Below the pieces are notes generated by a model. The model saw nothing but the letters and a program-made list of their open reading frames with translations. It searched no databases and was not told the origin of the DNA. The translations under genes and the position numbers were made by a program. From contig NZ_JAIXPP010000070.1 of NCBI RefSeq assembly GCF_027486195.1, positions 1 to 64,000 of the forward strand: a stretch of 64,000 bases of DNA. Direction: 5' to 3'. The DNA is from Novosphingobium sp. GTDB lineage: Bacteria; Pseudomonadota; Alphaproteobacteria; Sphingomonadales; Sphingomonadaceae. The stretch's first letter is position 1; each line of letters starts with the position of its first letter. This document shows, piece after piece, positions 1 through 10,312 of this stretch.

Positions 1-1047
1 GGCGTGCTCATCACCGAAGGCGCGCGCGGCGAGGGCGGGTATCTCACCAACTCCGAAGGCGAGCGCTTCATGGAGCGCTATGCGCCTTCCGCGAAGGACC
101 TCGCCAGCCGCGACGTCGTGTCGCGCTCGATGGCGCTCGAAATCCGCGAAGGGCGGGGCGTTGGCCCTCACAAGGACCACATCTACCTGCACCTCGACCA
201 CATCGATGCGGGCGTGCTGGCCGAGCGGCTTCCGGGCATTACCGAGAGCGGCAAAATCTTTGCGGGCGTCGACCTGACGCGCCAGCCGCTGCCGGTCGTG
301 CCGACGGTGCACTACAACATGGGCGGCATCCCCTGTAACTATCACGGCGAAGTGGTGACCATCGGCGCAGACGGCAATCCGGAAACGGTAATCCCCGGCC
401 TCTTCGCAGTTGGCGAGGCGGCCTGCGTTTCGGTCCACGGCGCAAACCGTCTTGGCTCCAACTCGCTGATCGATCTCGTCGTCTTCGGCCGCGCCACGGG
501 CCTGCGGCTCAAGGAGATCATCAAGCCGGGCTCGTCGCACAAGGCCTTGCCCAAGGACAGCGCCGACCTTGCGCTTACCCGGCTCGATACCTTCCGCCAC
601 GCCAATGGCGGTTCGCCCACTGCGCAAGTGCGGATCGAGATGCAGCGCACGATGTCGGCTCATGCGGCGGTGTTCCGCACCGATGAGCTGATGGACGAGG
701 GCAAGGTCAAGCTCGCTGCGACCTACGAGCGGATGCAGGACATCAAGGTTTCTGACCGCTCGCTGATCTGGAATTCGGACCTCATCGAAACGCTCGAGCT
801 CGACAACCTGATCTCGCAGGCGGCCGTGACGATGCATTCGGCCTCGAACCGCAAGGAAAGCCGCGGCGCGCATGCGCACGAGGATTACCCCGAGCGTAAC
901 GATGCCGAGTGGATGAAGCACACCGCCAGCTGGTTCGATGGCTGGGGCGGCAAGGGCGGCACGGTGAAACTCGATTACCGCCCGGTGCACGAATACACGC
1001 TGACCGACGATGTTGCGTACATCAAGCCGAAGAAGCGCGTATACTGA
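1..1047 (+). CDS. sdhA: succinate dehydrogenase flavoprotein subunit, 3' part only
   Basis: This is the C-terminal 348 residues of SdhA; the N-terminal FAD Rossmann part lies outside the window. SdhA oxidises succinate to fumarate in complex II at the inner membrane. The visible part carries the catalytic RGEGG loop with the proton-shuttle arginine, the substrate-binding histidine in PTVHYNMGG, the arginine of [11 protein letters not shown], and the conserved tail rich in D/E/R ending KKRVY. The stop is TGA at 1045-1047. The next gene starts 3 bases later. The usual downstream sdhB is not there, which is unusual for an sdhCDAB operon. Family assignment is secure from the motifs. Confidence 0.96.
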   Translation, partial: GVLITEGARGEGGYLTNSEGERFMERYAPSAKDLASRDVVSRSMALEIREGRGVGPHKDHIYLHLDHIDAGVLAERLPGITESGKIFAGVDLTRQPLPVVPTVHYNMGGIPCNYHGEVVTIGADGNPETVIPGLFAVGEAACVSVHGANRLGSNSLIDLVVFGRATGLRLKEIIKPGSSHKALPKDSADLALTRLDTFRHANGGSPTAQVRIEMQRTMSAHAAVFRTDELMDEGKVKLAATYERMQDIKVSDRSLIWNSDLIETLELDNLISQAAVTMHSASNRKESRGAHAHEDYPERNDAEWMKHTASWFDGWGGKGGTVKLDYRPVHEYTLTDDVAYIKPKKRVY

Positions 1048-1049
1048 TC

Positions 1050-1460
1050 ATGCCCGCCCTGTTTGCGATGGGGCGCGGGACATGGCTTCTGATGGCCGGG
1101 CTTGCCCTTGTGGCAGGTCCGGCCATTGCCGTTTCTCCGCCGCAAGCGGGTGCCTTGCCCGATCCGCTTGAGGCGGGCTGGAAGGGCCAGCATGTCTGCG
1201 TCGTGCTCAAGGAAAACGAGCGCCTGCGCACCCTGCGCTGCACGTTCCCGCCGGGCTGGGGGCATGAACGGCACCATCATGCGCCGCATTGGGGCTATAT
1301 CCTCCAGGGCTCGACCATGCGTATCACAACGGCGAGCGGCACCGTGGTGCGCGAGCTCAAGGCCGGCGACAGCTGGTGGAGTGACGGGATCGACTGGCAC
1401 GAGGGCCTCAATATCGGGAAGACCACCGGGGTTTATCTGATCGTCGAGCCCAAGCCCTGA
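1050..1460 (+). CDS. secreted cupin-fold protein
   Basis: Predicted protein of 136 residues. An N-terminal hydrophobic segment (about residues 10-28, ending in a small-residue AIA-type site) suggests export. The rest is a single cupin barrel: histidines in HERHHHAPHWGY match the first metal-binding cupin motif, and the later GDSWWSDGIDWHEG matches the second. Substrate is unknown; small cupins of this kind bind a metal and often small molecules. The ATG at 1050 lies 2 bases after the sdhA stop, so it is probably cotranscribed with sdhA. An ATG at 1068 would give a shorter leader. The cupin fold is clear; the role is not. Confidence 0.75.
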   Translation: MPALFAMGRGTWLLMAGLALVAGPAIAVSPPQAGALPDPLEAGWKGQHVCVVLKENERLRTLRCTFPPGWGHERHHHAPHWGYILQGSTMRITTASGTVVRELKAGDSWWSDGIDWHEGLNIGKTTGVYLIVEPKP

Positions 1461-1581
1461 CGGGAGATCGCCCGCTGTTCGTCCGGTTCCTGTCTGCCGT
1501 TTGACGAAGCGCGGCAGACGCGGGCGGCAGGGCTGGGCATACCGGGGGCATCAGACATCGAACCCCGAGAGGATCTGCCCG

Positions 1582-2001
1582 ATGCATCTTCGCAAATGGA
1601 CCCTGATCGCATCAGGCACCGCGCTGCTCGCGCTCGGCGGCGTGGCTGCGGCGCAGTCGTCGATGAACAGCGGCATGAGCCCGCCGTCACCGCCCGCGCC
1701 CCCGTCACCACCTGCACCCCCTGCGCCGCCGGCTCCTGCCGAAGCACCGACTCCGCCCGAAGCGCCTTATGTGGATCGCGCCGAAATCGACCGCGAAGTC
1801 GCCGAAGGCATGGCCGAAGCACGCGCCAGCATGGCAGAAGCCCGCGCCAGCATTGCCGAAGCGAGGAAGGAGATTGCCGAAGCGCGCAGGGAAGTCCTGC
1901 GCGAAAAGGACATGCCCGCAGGCGCCCGCGCCCAAGCGCTCGCCGCGCTCGACAAGGCCGAACGCGACGTGGCTAACGCTCTTTCCAGCGCGCGCGACTG
2001 A
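1582..2001 (+). CDS. secreted proline-rich / coiled-coil small protein, function unknown
   Basis: Predicted protein of 139 residues, with the ATG preceded by a GAGAGGA ribosome-binding site. It begins with a signal peptide (MHLRKW then a hydrophobic stretch to about residue 25, AAAQS). A Pro/Ala linker of repeated PPAPP units (about 34-62) follows, then a highly charged helical segment with a repeated EARASMAEARASIAEA heptad-like pattern (about 70-115), likely an alpha-helical coiled coil. No enzyme motif is visible. It is probably periplasmic or envelope-associated. The end is 3 bases from the convergent gene at 2005. Confidence 0.7.
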   Translation: MHLRKWTLIASGTALLALGGVAAAQSSMNSGMSPPSPPAPPSPPAPPAPPAPAEAPTPPEAPYVDRAEIDREVAEGMAEARASMAEARASIAEARKEIAEARREVLREKDMPAGARAQALAALDKAERDVANALSSARD

Positions 2002-2004
2002 TCT

Positions 2005-2613
2005 TCAGCGGCGGCGGCGGGCTTTTGCGCGCTTGGCGGGCTTGGCCTTTGGCTCGGGCGCAGGCGCGGCGGTTCCCGTCGCCTCTGCTGCCTGGAGCGC
2101 AGCGAGTTGCGCTGCGGTTGCCGCGCGCGCCGGATAACGGCAGCCGCGCGCCTGGCCATAGCCCTTCAGGAAGGCCCGGCGGCTTGCCCCGGCATAAAGC
2201 GCCACCTGCCACAACCGCTCGCGCGAGGCGGCACCCGTAACTTCGCGCAAGACCCCGCCGAACGGGATGAAGCTGCTGATCACCGATTTCGCCACCTGAC
2301 CCACGGCATTGCCGCGCTTTTCGCCGCGCGTCTTGTCGGTGACGACATCGATATCGGGTCCGAGCACGGCGTCGAGCCGCCCGACTTCGGCTGCGATCGC
2401 GCGGCAGGTGCGCATGCCGGAAACGCCGTAGGTGTCCTCGCGCGCCGCGATCAGGATGGGCGGAATCTCTTCCTTCCTGAGGTTGAGGTTTTCGAGCGGC
2501 GACGCCGCGACATCGCCGGCGGTGACGTTCGACGGTGCGACCACCGTTTGCGCGGAGGCCGTGTTGGCCGCCGCTCCGAACAGGAGGGCGATGGCTAGAT
2601 GGCTGTATTTCAT
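2005..2613 (-). CDS. secreted protein of unknown function
   Basis: Predicted protein of 202 residues. The chosen start (complement of 2611-2613) follows GGGGACC and opens with a typical signal peptide, MKYSHLAIALLFGAAANTASA. The mature part has a glycine/phenylalanine segment SSFIPFGGVLREVTGA in the middle and ends in a very basic Lys/Ala/Arg tail (KAKPAKRAKARRRR). I do not recognise the family. It lies 37 bases downstream of the zinc peptidase gene on the same strand, so the two are likely cotranscribed. A longer reading frame begins upstream at 2697, but it lacks a signal-peptide start. Confidence 0.65.
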   Translation of the reverse strand: MKYSHLAIALLFGAAANTASAQTVVAPSNVTAGDVAASPLENLNLRKEEIPPILIAAREDTYGVSGMRTCRAIAAEVGRLDAVLGPDIDVVTDKTRGEKRGNAVGQVAKSVISSFIPFGGVLREVTGAASRERLWQVALYAGASRRAFLKGYGQARGCRYPARAATAAQLAALQAAEATGTAAPAPEPKAKPAKRAKARRRR

Positions 2614-2650
2614 GATTGGTCCCCGCTTCGCCATCACAATGGCTGAGGCC

Positions 2651-3532
2651 TTATTGTGTTCCCTGCGCTGACCCTGTGCTGAACGTATCGCAGGCATCCT
2701 CGTTGCCGGTTTCCAGCCCCTTGCGCAGCCACGCCATGCGCTGGGCGCTGCTGCCGTGGGTAAAGGCCGATTCCACCGGGGAGCGCCCGGCCGAGGCCAT
2801 CAAGGTATCGTCGCCGATCTGGTGCGCAGCGCGCAGGCCTTCCTCGATATCGCCGGGCTCGATCTTGTCCTTGTTGCGCGCGGCCCAGACGCCTGCATAG
2901 CAATCAGCTTGCAGTTCGAGTTTTACGGACAAGCGGTTTGCCATCGGCGGATTGCGGCGCTGCGCCTCGGTCACCTGCTCCGAGGTGCCGACAAGGTTCT
3001 GCACATGGTGGCCATATTCGTGCGCCATGACATAGGCCCGCGCGAAATCGCCGCCCGCGCCAAGCTGCTTGTCCATCTCGGTGTAGAAATCGGTATCGAT
3101 GTAGATGCCCTGGTCCGCCGGGCAATAAAACGGCCCCATCGCGCTTTGCGCCTCGCCGCAGCCCGATTGCCCTTCGCGCGAATAGAACACCAGCTTGGGC
3201 GCCTTGAAATCGATCCCTGCCTTGGCGAACAACGGGCTCCACGTCTTGTTGAGCGAGGCGAGGGCATTGCAACTCTCGCGGCTGAAGGCGTTGACCGTGC
3301 AGCTTTCGGCAAGGCTTCCGGGCTTGCCGGGCAGGGCCTGCGGGGGCGCAGACCCTTGCATGTTCTGCAAGGTGCCCAGCGTCTGCAGCGGATTGATCCC
3401 GAACACCAGCGCGCCCACCAGCGCGATGATCAGACTGCCGCAGCCGATCTTGCCACCCGGTCCGCCAAATCCGCCGCCACCGCCGCGCTGGTCCTCGACC
3501 TCGATCGAATTGTCGAAATCATCGAGCCGCAT
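2651..3532 (-). CDS. neutral zinc metallopeptidase (YpfJ/KPN_02809 family)
   Basis: Predicted protein of 293 residues. An N-terminal acidic/Gly-rich head (RGGGGGFGGPGG) is followed by one membrane segment (about 28-48, GSLIIALVGALVFGI), placing the catalytic part in the periplasm. The zinc-binding HExxH motif is present as MAHEYGHHVQ, with a downstream ELQADCYAGVWA segment carrying the expected third acidic ligand. FYCPADQGIYIDTDFY is typical of the family. The start follows AGGAGACC. The physiological substrate of the family is not established. The open frame extends upstream to 4597 but that part is antisense to another gene. Confidence 0.9.
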   Translation of the reverse strand: MRLDDFDNSIEVEDQRGGGGGFGGPGGKIGCGSLIIALVGALVFGINPLQTLGTLQNMQGSAPPQALPGKPGSLAESCTVNAFSRESCNALASLNKTWSPLFAKAGIDFKAPKLVFYSREGQSGCGEAQSAMGPFYCPADQGIYIDTDFYTEMDKQLGAGGDFARAYVMAHEYGHHVQNLVGTSEQVTEAQRRNPPMANRLSVKLELQADCYAGVWAARNKDKIEPGDIEEGLRAAHQIGDDTLMASAGRSPVESAFTHGSSAQRMAWLRKGLETGNEDACDTFSTGSAQGTQ

Positions 3533-3712
3533 TGTCTGGTCTCCTGTTCCCTGCAAGGGATTGCCCACAACCTTGCCCGGCCTGCAAGAGGGTAGCGCCA
3601 GATTGCCCTCGCGGCAGAGGGAACTTGCGCAGGTCCGCCGCTTTTGCCAGCAAGGTGACCACGTTAGGCCGTTCGGGGATAGCGATGAGTCGTTGTGGGT
3701 GAACCGCTTGCC

Positions 3713-5305
3713 ATGATCCCCTCTACCCTCACCGATTTCCGGCTTCGGCAGCGCAGGCGTTTGGCGGGGATTTGCCTTGCGGCGCTCTCGATCCTGCCCC
3801 TCATGGCCAGCGCTGCGGCACCCACCAAGCGCCAACTCCAGCAGATCGAGGCGCAGCTGCGCCAGCATGTCACCACTCTGTCCAGTGACGAATTTGGCGG
3901 CCGTGAACCGGGTACACCCGGTGAAACGCTGACCCTGCGCTACCTTGCCCGCCAATGGTTCGATATCGGGCTGGAATCGGGCACGAACGATCCCGGCAAT
4001 GCCTGGTTCGCCCCGGTCGAACTGGTCGAGCGCGTGCCGCAGGGTTCGCGCGCGCAGTTCATGCGGGGCAAGCGGCGGGTTGCGGTTGCCGAGGGCGGCT
4101 ACTTCGTTGTGACCTCCGGCCTGCGCAGCCTGATCGAGAACGCCCCGCTCGTCTATGTCGGCAAGACCACCGGCGGGGATGGCGCCCGGACCGAACTGGC
4201 GGGGCGCGTGGCGGTGATCCTTGATAGCGAAGCCCCGCCGCCCGAACCTGCAAAGCCCGGCCCCGGCGGCGCGGCGGCACGTCCGGTGGACCGCGCGGGC
4301 AAGCTGCTGGAGAGCGGCGCGGCGGCGGTGCTCACCGTGCTCGATGGCGAACGCACGCTTGAAGACGTGATGGCCCTCCGCCGCCGGGCCGGTTATGCGC
4401 TGTCCGGCGAACGCCTTGGCGGCGATATCGAAGTGTTTCTTTCGGCCGACACCGCGAGCCAGGTCCTCGCTGCATCCGGCGCGCCGGATCTTGCCGCGCT
4501 TCATGCCGCCGGTGCCGCGCCGGGCTTCAGCGCGAGGCCGCTTGGCATCACCGGATCGTTCGAGGCCACCAGCCGCGAAACGCGGATCAAGACGCACAAC
4601 CTGATCGGCAAGCTGGAAGGCCGCCGCCCGGGCTCAGGCGCGATCGTATTGATGGCGCACTGGGACCACTTCGGCAAATGCGCGGCGCCGCCGGCCGAAA
4701 GGCTGATCTGTCCCGGTGCGGTGGACAATGCCTCCGGCCTTGCGGTCATCACCGAAGTCGCGCGCCAGCTTTCCGGCGGCAAGCCGCTGGACCGCGACGT
4801 ATACCTTGTCGCAACCACCGGCGAAGAGCTTGGCCTGCTTGGCGCGCAGGCCTTTGCCGAGAATCCGCCGCTGCCGCTTGGCAACGTCGTCGCGGCGTTC
4901 AACGTCGACAGCACCGGGCTGGTTCCGGCCGGGCTGCCGGTCAGCGTGGTGGGGCAGGGCATGAGCCCGCTTGATCCGGGCATCGCCAAAGTGCTCAAGA
5001 CGATGAAGCGCAAGCTTGCGTCAGGAGACGCGGCCAATGCGTTTGCGCGGCGGCAGGACAGCTGGGCGCTGATGCAGCACGATGTCCCCTCGGTCATGGT
5101 CAGCACCAGCTATTCGGACCCGGTGCGGCTCGAGGCCTTCATGGACAATATCTATCATCGCCCCGCCGATGATGCCTCGCGCGTCATCTATGGCGGGATG
5201 GTCGACGATGTGCTGATCCAGACCGAGCTGGTGCGCTTTTTCGCCGATGCAAAGGCGTGGCCGGGTGTTGGGCCAGGCACTGGACCGGCCCCAAGTGCAA
5301 AGTAG
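3713..5305 (+). CDS. M28-family zinc aminopeptidase, exported
   Basis: Predicted protein of 530 residues with a basic N-terminus and a hydrophobic export signal (LAGICLAALSILPLMASAAA). A PA-type insert occupies the middle (about 130-270). The metallopeptidase domain carries the M28 ligand set: HWDHFG, CPGAVDNASG, TTGEELGLLG, NVDSTG and the closing YHRPADD histidine. Such enzymes release N-terminal residues from peptides outside the cytoplasm. A GTG at 3695 would add six residues; ATG at 3713 is preferred because it puts the basic residues nearer the signal segment. It is transcribed away from the zinc peptidase gene, leaving about 180 bases for divergent promoters. Confidence 0.9.
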   Translation: MIPSTLTDFRLRQRRRLAGICLAALSILPLMASAAAPTKRQLQQIEAQLRQHVTTLSSDEFGGREPGTPGETLTLRYLARQWFDIGLESGTNDPGNAWFAPVELVERVPQGSRAQFMRGKRRVAVAEGGYFVVTSGLRSLIENAPLVYVGKTTGGDGARTELAGRVAVILDSEAPPPEPAKPGPGGAAARPVDRAGKLLESGAAAVLTVLDGERTLEDVMALRRRAGYALSGERLGGDIEVFLSADTASQVLAASGAPDLAALHAAGAAPGFSARPLGITGSFEATSRETRIKTHNLIGKLEGRRPGSGAIVLMAHWDHFGKCAAPPAERLICPGAVDNASGLAVITEVARQLSGGKPLDRDVYLVATTGEELGLLGAQAFAENPPLPLGNVVAAFNVDSTGLVPAGLPVSVVGQGMSPLDPGIAKVLKTMKRKLASGDAANAFARRQDSWALMQHDVPSVMVSTSYSDPVRLEAFMDNIYHRPADDASRVIYGGMVDDVLIQTELVRFFADAKAWPGVGPGTGPAPSAK

Positions 5306-5367
5306 GCCCCCGGGGCTAGCCTAACCCGCCCTGCTTGATTACATGGGCCGCCACGATTCTCCCCTAA

Positions 5368-6843
<1,476 letters not shown>

Positions 6844-6864
6844 CCTGCTGCTGAAGGCTCAGCC

Positions 6865-8046
6865 ATGACCCCCGCAGCGCGGGTGCAATCGGCGATCGAA
6901 GTGCTCGATGCGGTGATCGCCTCGGTGCGGCGCGAAGGCGCCTCGGCCGAGCGTGTCGCTGCCGAATGGCTCAAGACGCGCCGCTTCATCGGCTCGAAGG
7001 ACCGCCGCGCGATCCGCGATCTGGCGTGGAACGCGATCCGCCTGTGCGGCGAAGTGCCCGAGACCGGCCGCGCCGCCATGCTCGCGCTCGCCAAGGACGA
7101 TCCGGTGCTAGCTGCGCTGTTTGATGGCTCGCGCTATGGCCCCGCGTCCATCATATCCGGCGAGCCTGTCGCGGCAAGCGGGCTGGCCCCGGCGTGGCTG
7201 GAGGCACGGCTCCTGGCCTCGGGCATCCCGCCTGAGCAAGGCGCTGCCCTGCTGGGCCGCGCGCCGCTCGATCTGCGCGCCAACCGGCTCAAGACCACGC
7301 GTGACCGGCTGATGGCAGCGCTGCCAATTCCGGCGACCACGACACAGGCGCCCGACGCGCTGCGACTACCCGGCGGCACCCCGGTCGAGACCTGGCCGGC
7401 CTTCGCCGAAGGGCTGTTCGAGGTGCAGGACACCGGCAGTCAGCTGACCTGCAGCGCGCTTGAGGTTTGTCCGGGTGAGACCGTCGTGGATCTTTGCGCC
7501 GGGGCAGGGGGCAAGACCCTTGCACTCGCCGCCGCCATGCAGGGCGAAGGCCACCTCATCGCTTGCGATATCGACCGCACCCGCCTTTCGCGCCTGGGGC
7601 CGCGCGCCCACCGGGCCGGTGCGCAGGTGGAGACGCGCCTCCTCGATCCGGGCAAGGAGGCGGCGGCGCTGGCTGAGTGGCAGGGCCGGGCCGATGCAGT
7701 GATGGTCGATGCGCCCTGTTCGGGCACCGGCACCTGGCGGCGCGGCCCCGAAGCGCGCTGGCGGCTCACCTCGCAGAGCCTTGTCCGCTATGCCCGGGTG
7801 CAAGCCGAAGTGCTGCAGATTGGCGCCGAACTGGTGCGGCCTGGCGGCCGGCTGACCTACGTCGTCTGTTCGCTGCTCGATGCCGAAGGGCCGGATGTAG
7901 TCGCCGCGTTCCTTGGCCGTAATGCCGGGTGGCGTGCAGCCGAGCAGCAAGTGGGTGCGGGAACCCCGCGCGGCGCTGGCCTGAGGCTTACCCCTTGGGA
8001 CGATTCGACGGACGGGTTTTTCTTCGCAACACTCCACCGGCTATGA
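6865..8046 (+). CDS. RsmB/NOP-family m5C RNA methyltransferase
   Basis: Predicted protein of 393 residues. The N-terminal helical region (about 1-130) resembles the NusB-like RNA-binding part of RsmB. The C-terminal domain is a SAM-dependent methyltransferase: DLCAGAGGKT binds SAM, DAPCSGTG (motif IV) carries one conserved cysteine and YVVCSLLDAEG (motif VI) the catalytic one, and the tail DGFFFATL is typical. It methylates a cytosine at C5, probably in 16S rRNA, though the exact site cannot be read from sequence. It starts 21 bases after guaB, and a TPR-protein gene follows. Confidence 0.9.
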   Translation: MTPAARVQSAIEVLDAVIASVRREGASAERVAAEWLKTRRFIGSKDRRAIRDLAWNAIRLCGEVPETGRAAMLALAKDDPVLAALFDGSRYGPASIISGEPVAASGLAPAWLEARLLASGIPPEQGAALLGRAPLDLRANRLKTTRDRLMAALPIPATTTQAPDALRLPGGTPVETWPAFAEGLFEVQDTGSQLTCSALEVCPGETVVDLCAGAGGKTLALAAAMQGEGHLIACDIDRTRLSRLGPRAHRAGAQVETRLLDPGKEAAALAEWQGRADAVMVDAPCSGTGTWRRGPEARWRLTSQSLVRYARVQAEVLQIGAELVRPGGRLTYVVCSLLDAEGPDVVAAFLGRNAGWRAAEQQVGAGTPRGAGLRLTPWDDSTDGFFFATLHRL

Positions 8047-8111
8047 TAGGCAACAGGATCATGGACGCCGGGGGACCACGCGCGCCGCATGGCCGGCTCT
8101 GGGAGTTGTTG

Positions 8112-8618
8112 ATGCGCTACATGCCTTTGGGGGTTGCCTTGTCCCTTCTCGTGCTGGTTACGGGAAGCGCCGGAACGGCCGGTGTCTCGCTGCCGACAGA
8201 CCCCCGCGCAAAGGCCCTCGTCGAAACCGGACGTGACCTTCTCGGGCGCGGCGATATCGAAGCCGCCACCGATAGCTTCGAAGCCGCCCTCGCAGTCGAT
8301 CCGGGCAATCCGACCACCTTCCTCGCCCTCGGTGACGCTGCACGTGCGGCCGGCATGCAGGGCAAGGCGATCCACTACTACCGCGAAGCGCTGGAGCGCG
8401 ATCCCAACAACCTCGCCGCGCTGTCCGGCGAAGGCGGCGCGATGGCCGAGAAGGGCGCGCTCGACAAGGCCAAGGGCAATCTCGCGCGGCTCGAGGGCCT
8501 GTGCGGCCGGACCTGCCCCGAAGCGCAGAATCTCGCCAATGTCATCGCCAAGGGCCCGATCGCGCGGGTGGTCTCTGCCGATGCAGTGAAGCCCGATCCG
8601 ACCGTCGAGGACAACTGA
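8112..8618 (+). CDS. exported tetratricopeptide-repeat protein
   Basis: Predicted protein of 168 residues. The ATG has GGGAG seven bases upstream. MRYMPLGVALSLLVLVTGSAG is a signal peptide. The mature part holds about two to three TPR units: a first at GRGDIEAATDSFEAALAVDPGN, a second at GMQGKAIHYYREALERDPNN and a degenerate third before a CGRTC cysteine pair (about 134-140) that could form a disulphide outside the cytoplasm. TPRs scaffold protein-protein contacts; the partner is unknown. The two CxxxC cysteines are unusual for such a short TPR protein. Confidence 0.8.
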   Translation: MRYMPLGVALSLLVLVTGSAGTAGVSLPTDPRAKALVETGRDLLGRGDIEAATDSFEAALAVDPGNPTTFLALGDAARAAGMQGKAIHYYREALERDPNNLAALSGEGGAMAEKGALDKAKGNLARLEGLCGRTCPEAQNLANVIAKGPIARVVSADAVKPDPTVEDN

Positions 8619-8626
8619 GGCGCGGC

Positions 8627-9112
8627 TTAGATCAGCGCGCGGAATTCCTCGACGACCTGCCTGTAGACCCGCTTCTTGAACGGGACGATGAGGTCGGGCA
8701 GCTGCTCGGGCTCGACCCAGCGCCAGGCGAGGAATTCCGGGTGCTTGTGCGCATCGAGCCGGATCTGCTCGTCCGTACCGTTGAAGCGCAGCAGTAGCCA
8801 GTATTGGCGCTGGCCCCGGTAGCGCCCGCCCCATAGCTTGCCGATCAGGTGGTCCGGCAAGTCGTAGAGATACTCTTCGCGGCTCTCGGCAAGGATCGTG
8901 ACGAGGTCGGCGGTGACGCCGGTCTCTTCCTCCAGTTCGCGCAAGGCTGCGGGATGGAGTTCCTCACCCTCGTCGATCCCGCCTTGCGGCATCTGCCAGG
9001 CGTCCCCTTCCTTGCTGTCGATACGCTGGCCGACGAAGACTCGGCCTTCGGCATTGACCAGCATCACCCCGACGCAGGGGCGGTAGGGGAGCCCGGCAGG
9101 ATCCTTGCTCAT
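8627..9112 (-). CDS. rppH: RNA pyrophosphohydrolase (Nudix)
   Basis: Predicted protein of 161 residues, standard size for RppH. It removes pyrophosphate from 5'-triphosphorylated mRNA and so opens it to RNase E decay. Visible evidence is the N-terminal [11 protein letters not shown] strand, the [15 protein letters not shown] segment specific to RppH, the complete Nudix box beginning GGIDEGEE and ending RELEEETGV, and the [11 protein letters not shown] tail. Its ATG overlaps the stop codon of the upstream esterase gene by one base (TGATG), so translation of the two is probably coupled. Confidence 0.95.
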   Translation of the reverse strand: MSKDPAGLPYRPCVGVMLVNAEGRVFVGQRIDSKEGDAWQMPQGGIDEGEELHPAALRELEEETGVTADLVTILAESREEYLYDLPDHLIGKLWGGRYRGQRQYWLLLRFNGTDEQIRLDAHKHPEFLAWRWVEPEQLPDLIVPFKKRVYRQVVEEFRALI

Positions 9113-10065
9113 CAGGCCCGGCCCAGCAGCAAGCGGACAGCGGCAAAGATGCGCTGCATGTCGCCATTGGCACTGGGGTACGCCTTGCGCAGCTGGGCAA
9201 AGGCGTGGGTCGTGCCCTTCATCTCGAGAAACACCACTTCGGCGCCTGCGCGGATCAGCTCTGCACCATAGACGCGGCCGCTGTCGCGGATCGGATCGAG
9301 GCTGGCGGTGACGAGCACTGTCGGCGGGGTATCGGCATGGTTGCCATAGATCGGATAGGCGCGCGGGTTGCCCAGTTCCGCCTTATAGGCGTCCGAAAAC
9401 CATGCCATCGTCTCGGCAGTCAGCACGAAGCCGTCCGCGAACTGCTGGAACGAGGCGTGGTCGGGCTTGTCGTCGCTGAGCGGATAGATCGGCACCTGCA
9501 GCACCACCGGCACCGCTGCCGGGCTTTCAGCGAGCGCCTGCGTGATAACGATGGTGAGGTTACCGCCAGCCGAATCGCCCATGGGGATGAGGCCGGTAAT
9601 GGTGCGGCCGAGCGCTTCGGGGCTTGTCGCGACCCAGCGCGATGCGGCTTCGCAATCGTCCGGCGCGGCGGGGAAGGGGTGCTCGGGCGCAAGTCGATAA
9701 TGCACCGCGATCACCGGCAGATCGAGCTCCGCCGCGATTTCGGTGCAGAGCGAGTGGTGGCTATCGAGATCGCCGATCACGAAGCCGCCGCCGTGGAAGA
9801 ACATGACCGCAGGGCCTGGTTCGCGTGTTTCGCGCGCATCATAGAAGCGCAGCGGTATCTCGCCCGCAGGTCCGGGGCAGGTGAGGTCCTTGATCACCGC
9901 CAACTCGCGCGGTTCGGCTTCCGCCAGCAGGCCCATCTGCACATAGCTCGCCCGCGCGCCTTCCGGGCCCATCTGCGACATGGTGGGGCCGGGGACCGAG
10001 GCCATGAAATCGAGGAAGCCCTTCACATCGGGCCGGACATACGGGCTGCTGGCAGTGTCTGACAT
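9112..10065 (-). CDS. alpha/beta hydrolase, hormone-sensitive-lipase family esterase
   Basis: Predicted protein of 317 residues. HGGGF forms the oxyanion hole, GDSAGGN holds the nucleophile serine, and DPIRDSG and GTTHAF supply the catalytic aspartate and histidine. This set defines bacterial family IV (HSL-like) esterases, which hydrolyse short acyl esters; the natural substrate is unknown. The start at MSDTASSPY follows AGGAAGAGGAAT; an in-frame upstream start at 10119 is less well supported. No signal peptide is seen, so it is probably cytoplasmic. It overlaps rppH by one base and shares a 247-base divergent region with korA. Confidence 0.92.
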   Translation of the reverse strand: MSDTASSPYVRPDVKGFLDFMASVPGPTMSQMGPEGARASYVQMGLLAEAEPRELAVIKDLTCPGPAGEIPLRFYDARETREPGPAVMFFHGGGFVIGDLDSHHSLCTEIAAELDLPVIAVHYRLAPEHPFPAAPDDCEAASRWVATSPEALGRTITGLIPMGDSAGGNLTIVITQALAESPAAVPVVLQVPIYPLSDDKPDHASFQQFADGFVLTAETMAWFSDAYKAELGNPRAYPIYGNHADTPPTVLVTASLDPIRDSGRVYGAELIRAGAEVVFLEMKGTTHAFAQLRKAYPSANGDMQRIFAAVRLLLGRA

Positions 10066-10312
10066 CGGATTCCTCTTCCTCGTGGCGGTCTTGTTCGCTT
10101 GAGTCGGCAAGGCTGCCAACTGACAAGACTGTTATTTGCGAGCTTGACGGGCGGGGGCAACCGGATTCATGAACGAGTGCAAGATTTGCGGTGCATCAGT
10201 TTTTCTTCTTTGCGCACCGTTAGATGAGGGCATAGGCGCCCCAAGGCGAAGCAAGGTGCGCAAGAGGACGCGGCAGGCCTGAGACCGGCCGGCGCGGATA
10301 GCAGAGGATCAT

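Noticed and set aside
3533..4597. Upstream extension of the zinc peptidase to 4597
   Set aside because: The extension is antisense to the M28 peptidase, and the AGGAGACC site and conserved MRLDDFDNS start support 3532.
5302..5330. GC-rich palindromic run after the M28 peptidase
   Set aside because: Short imperfect pairing and no T-run; not enough for a terminator.
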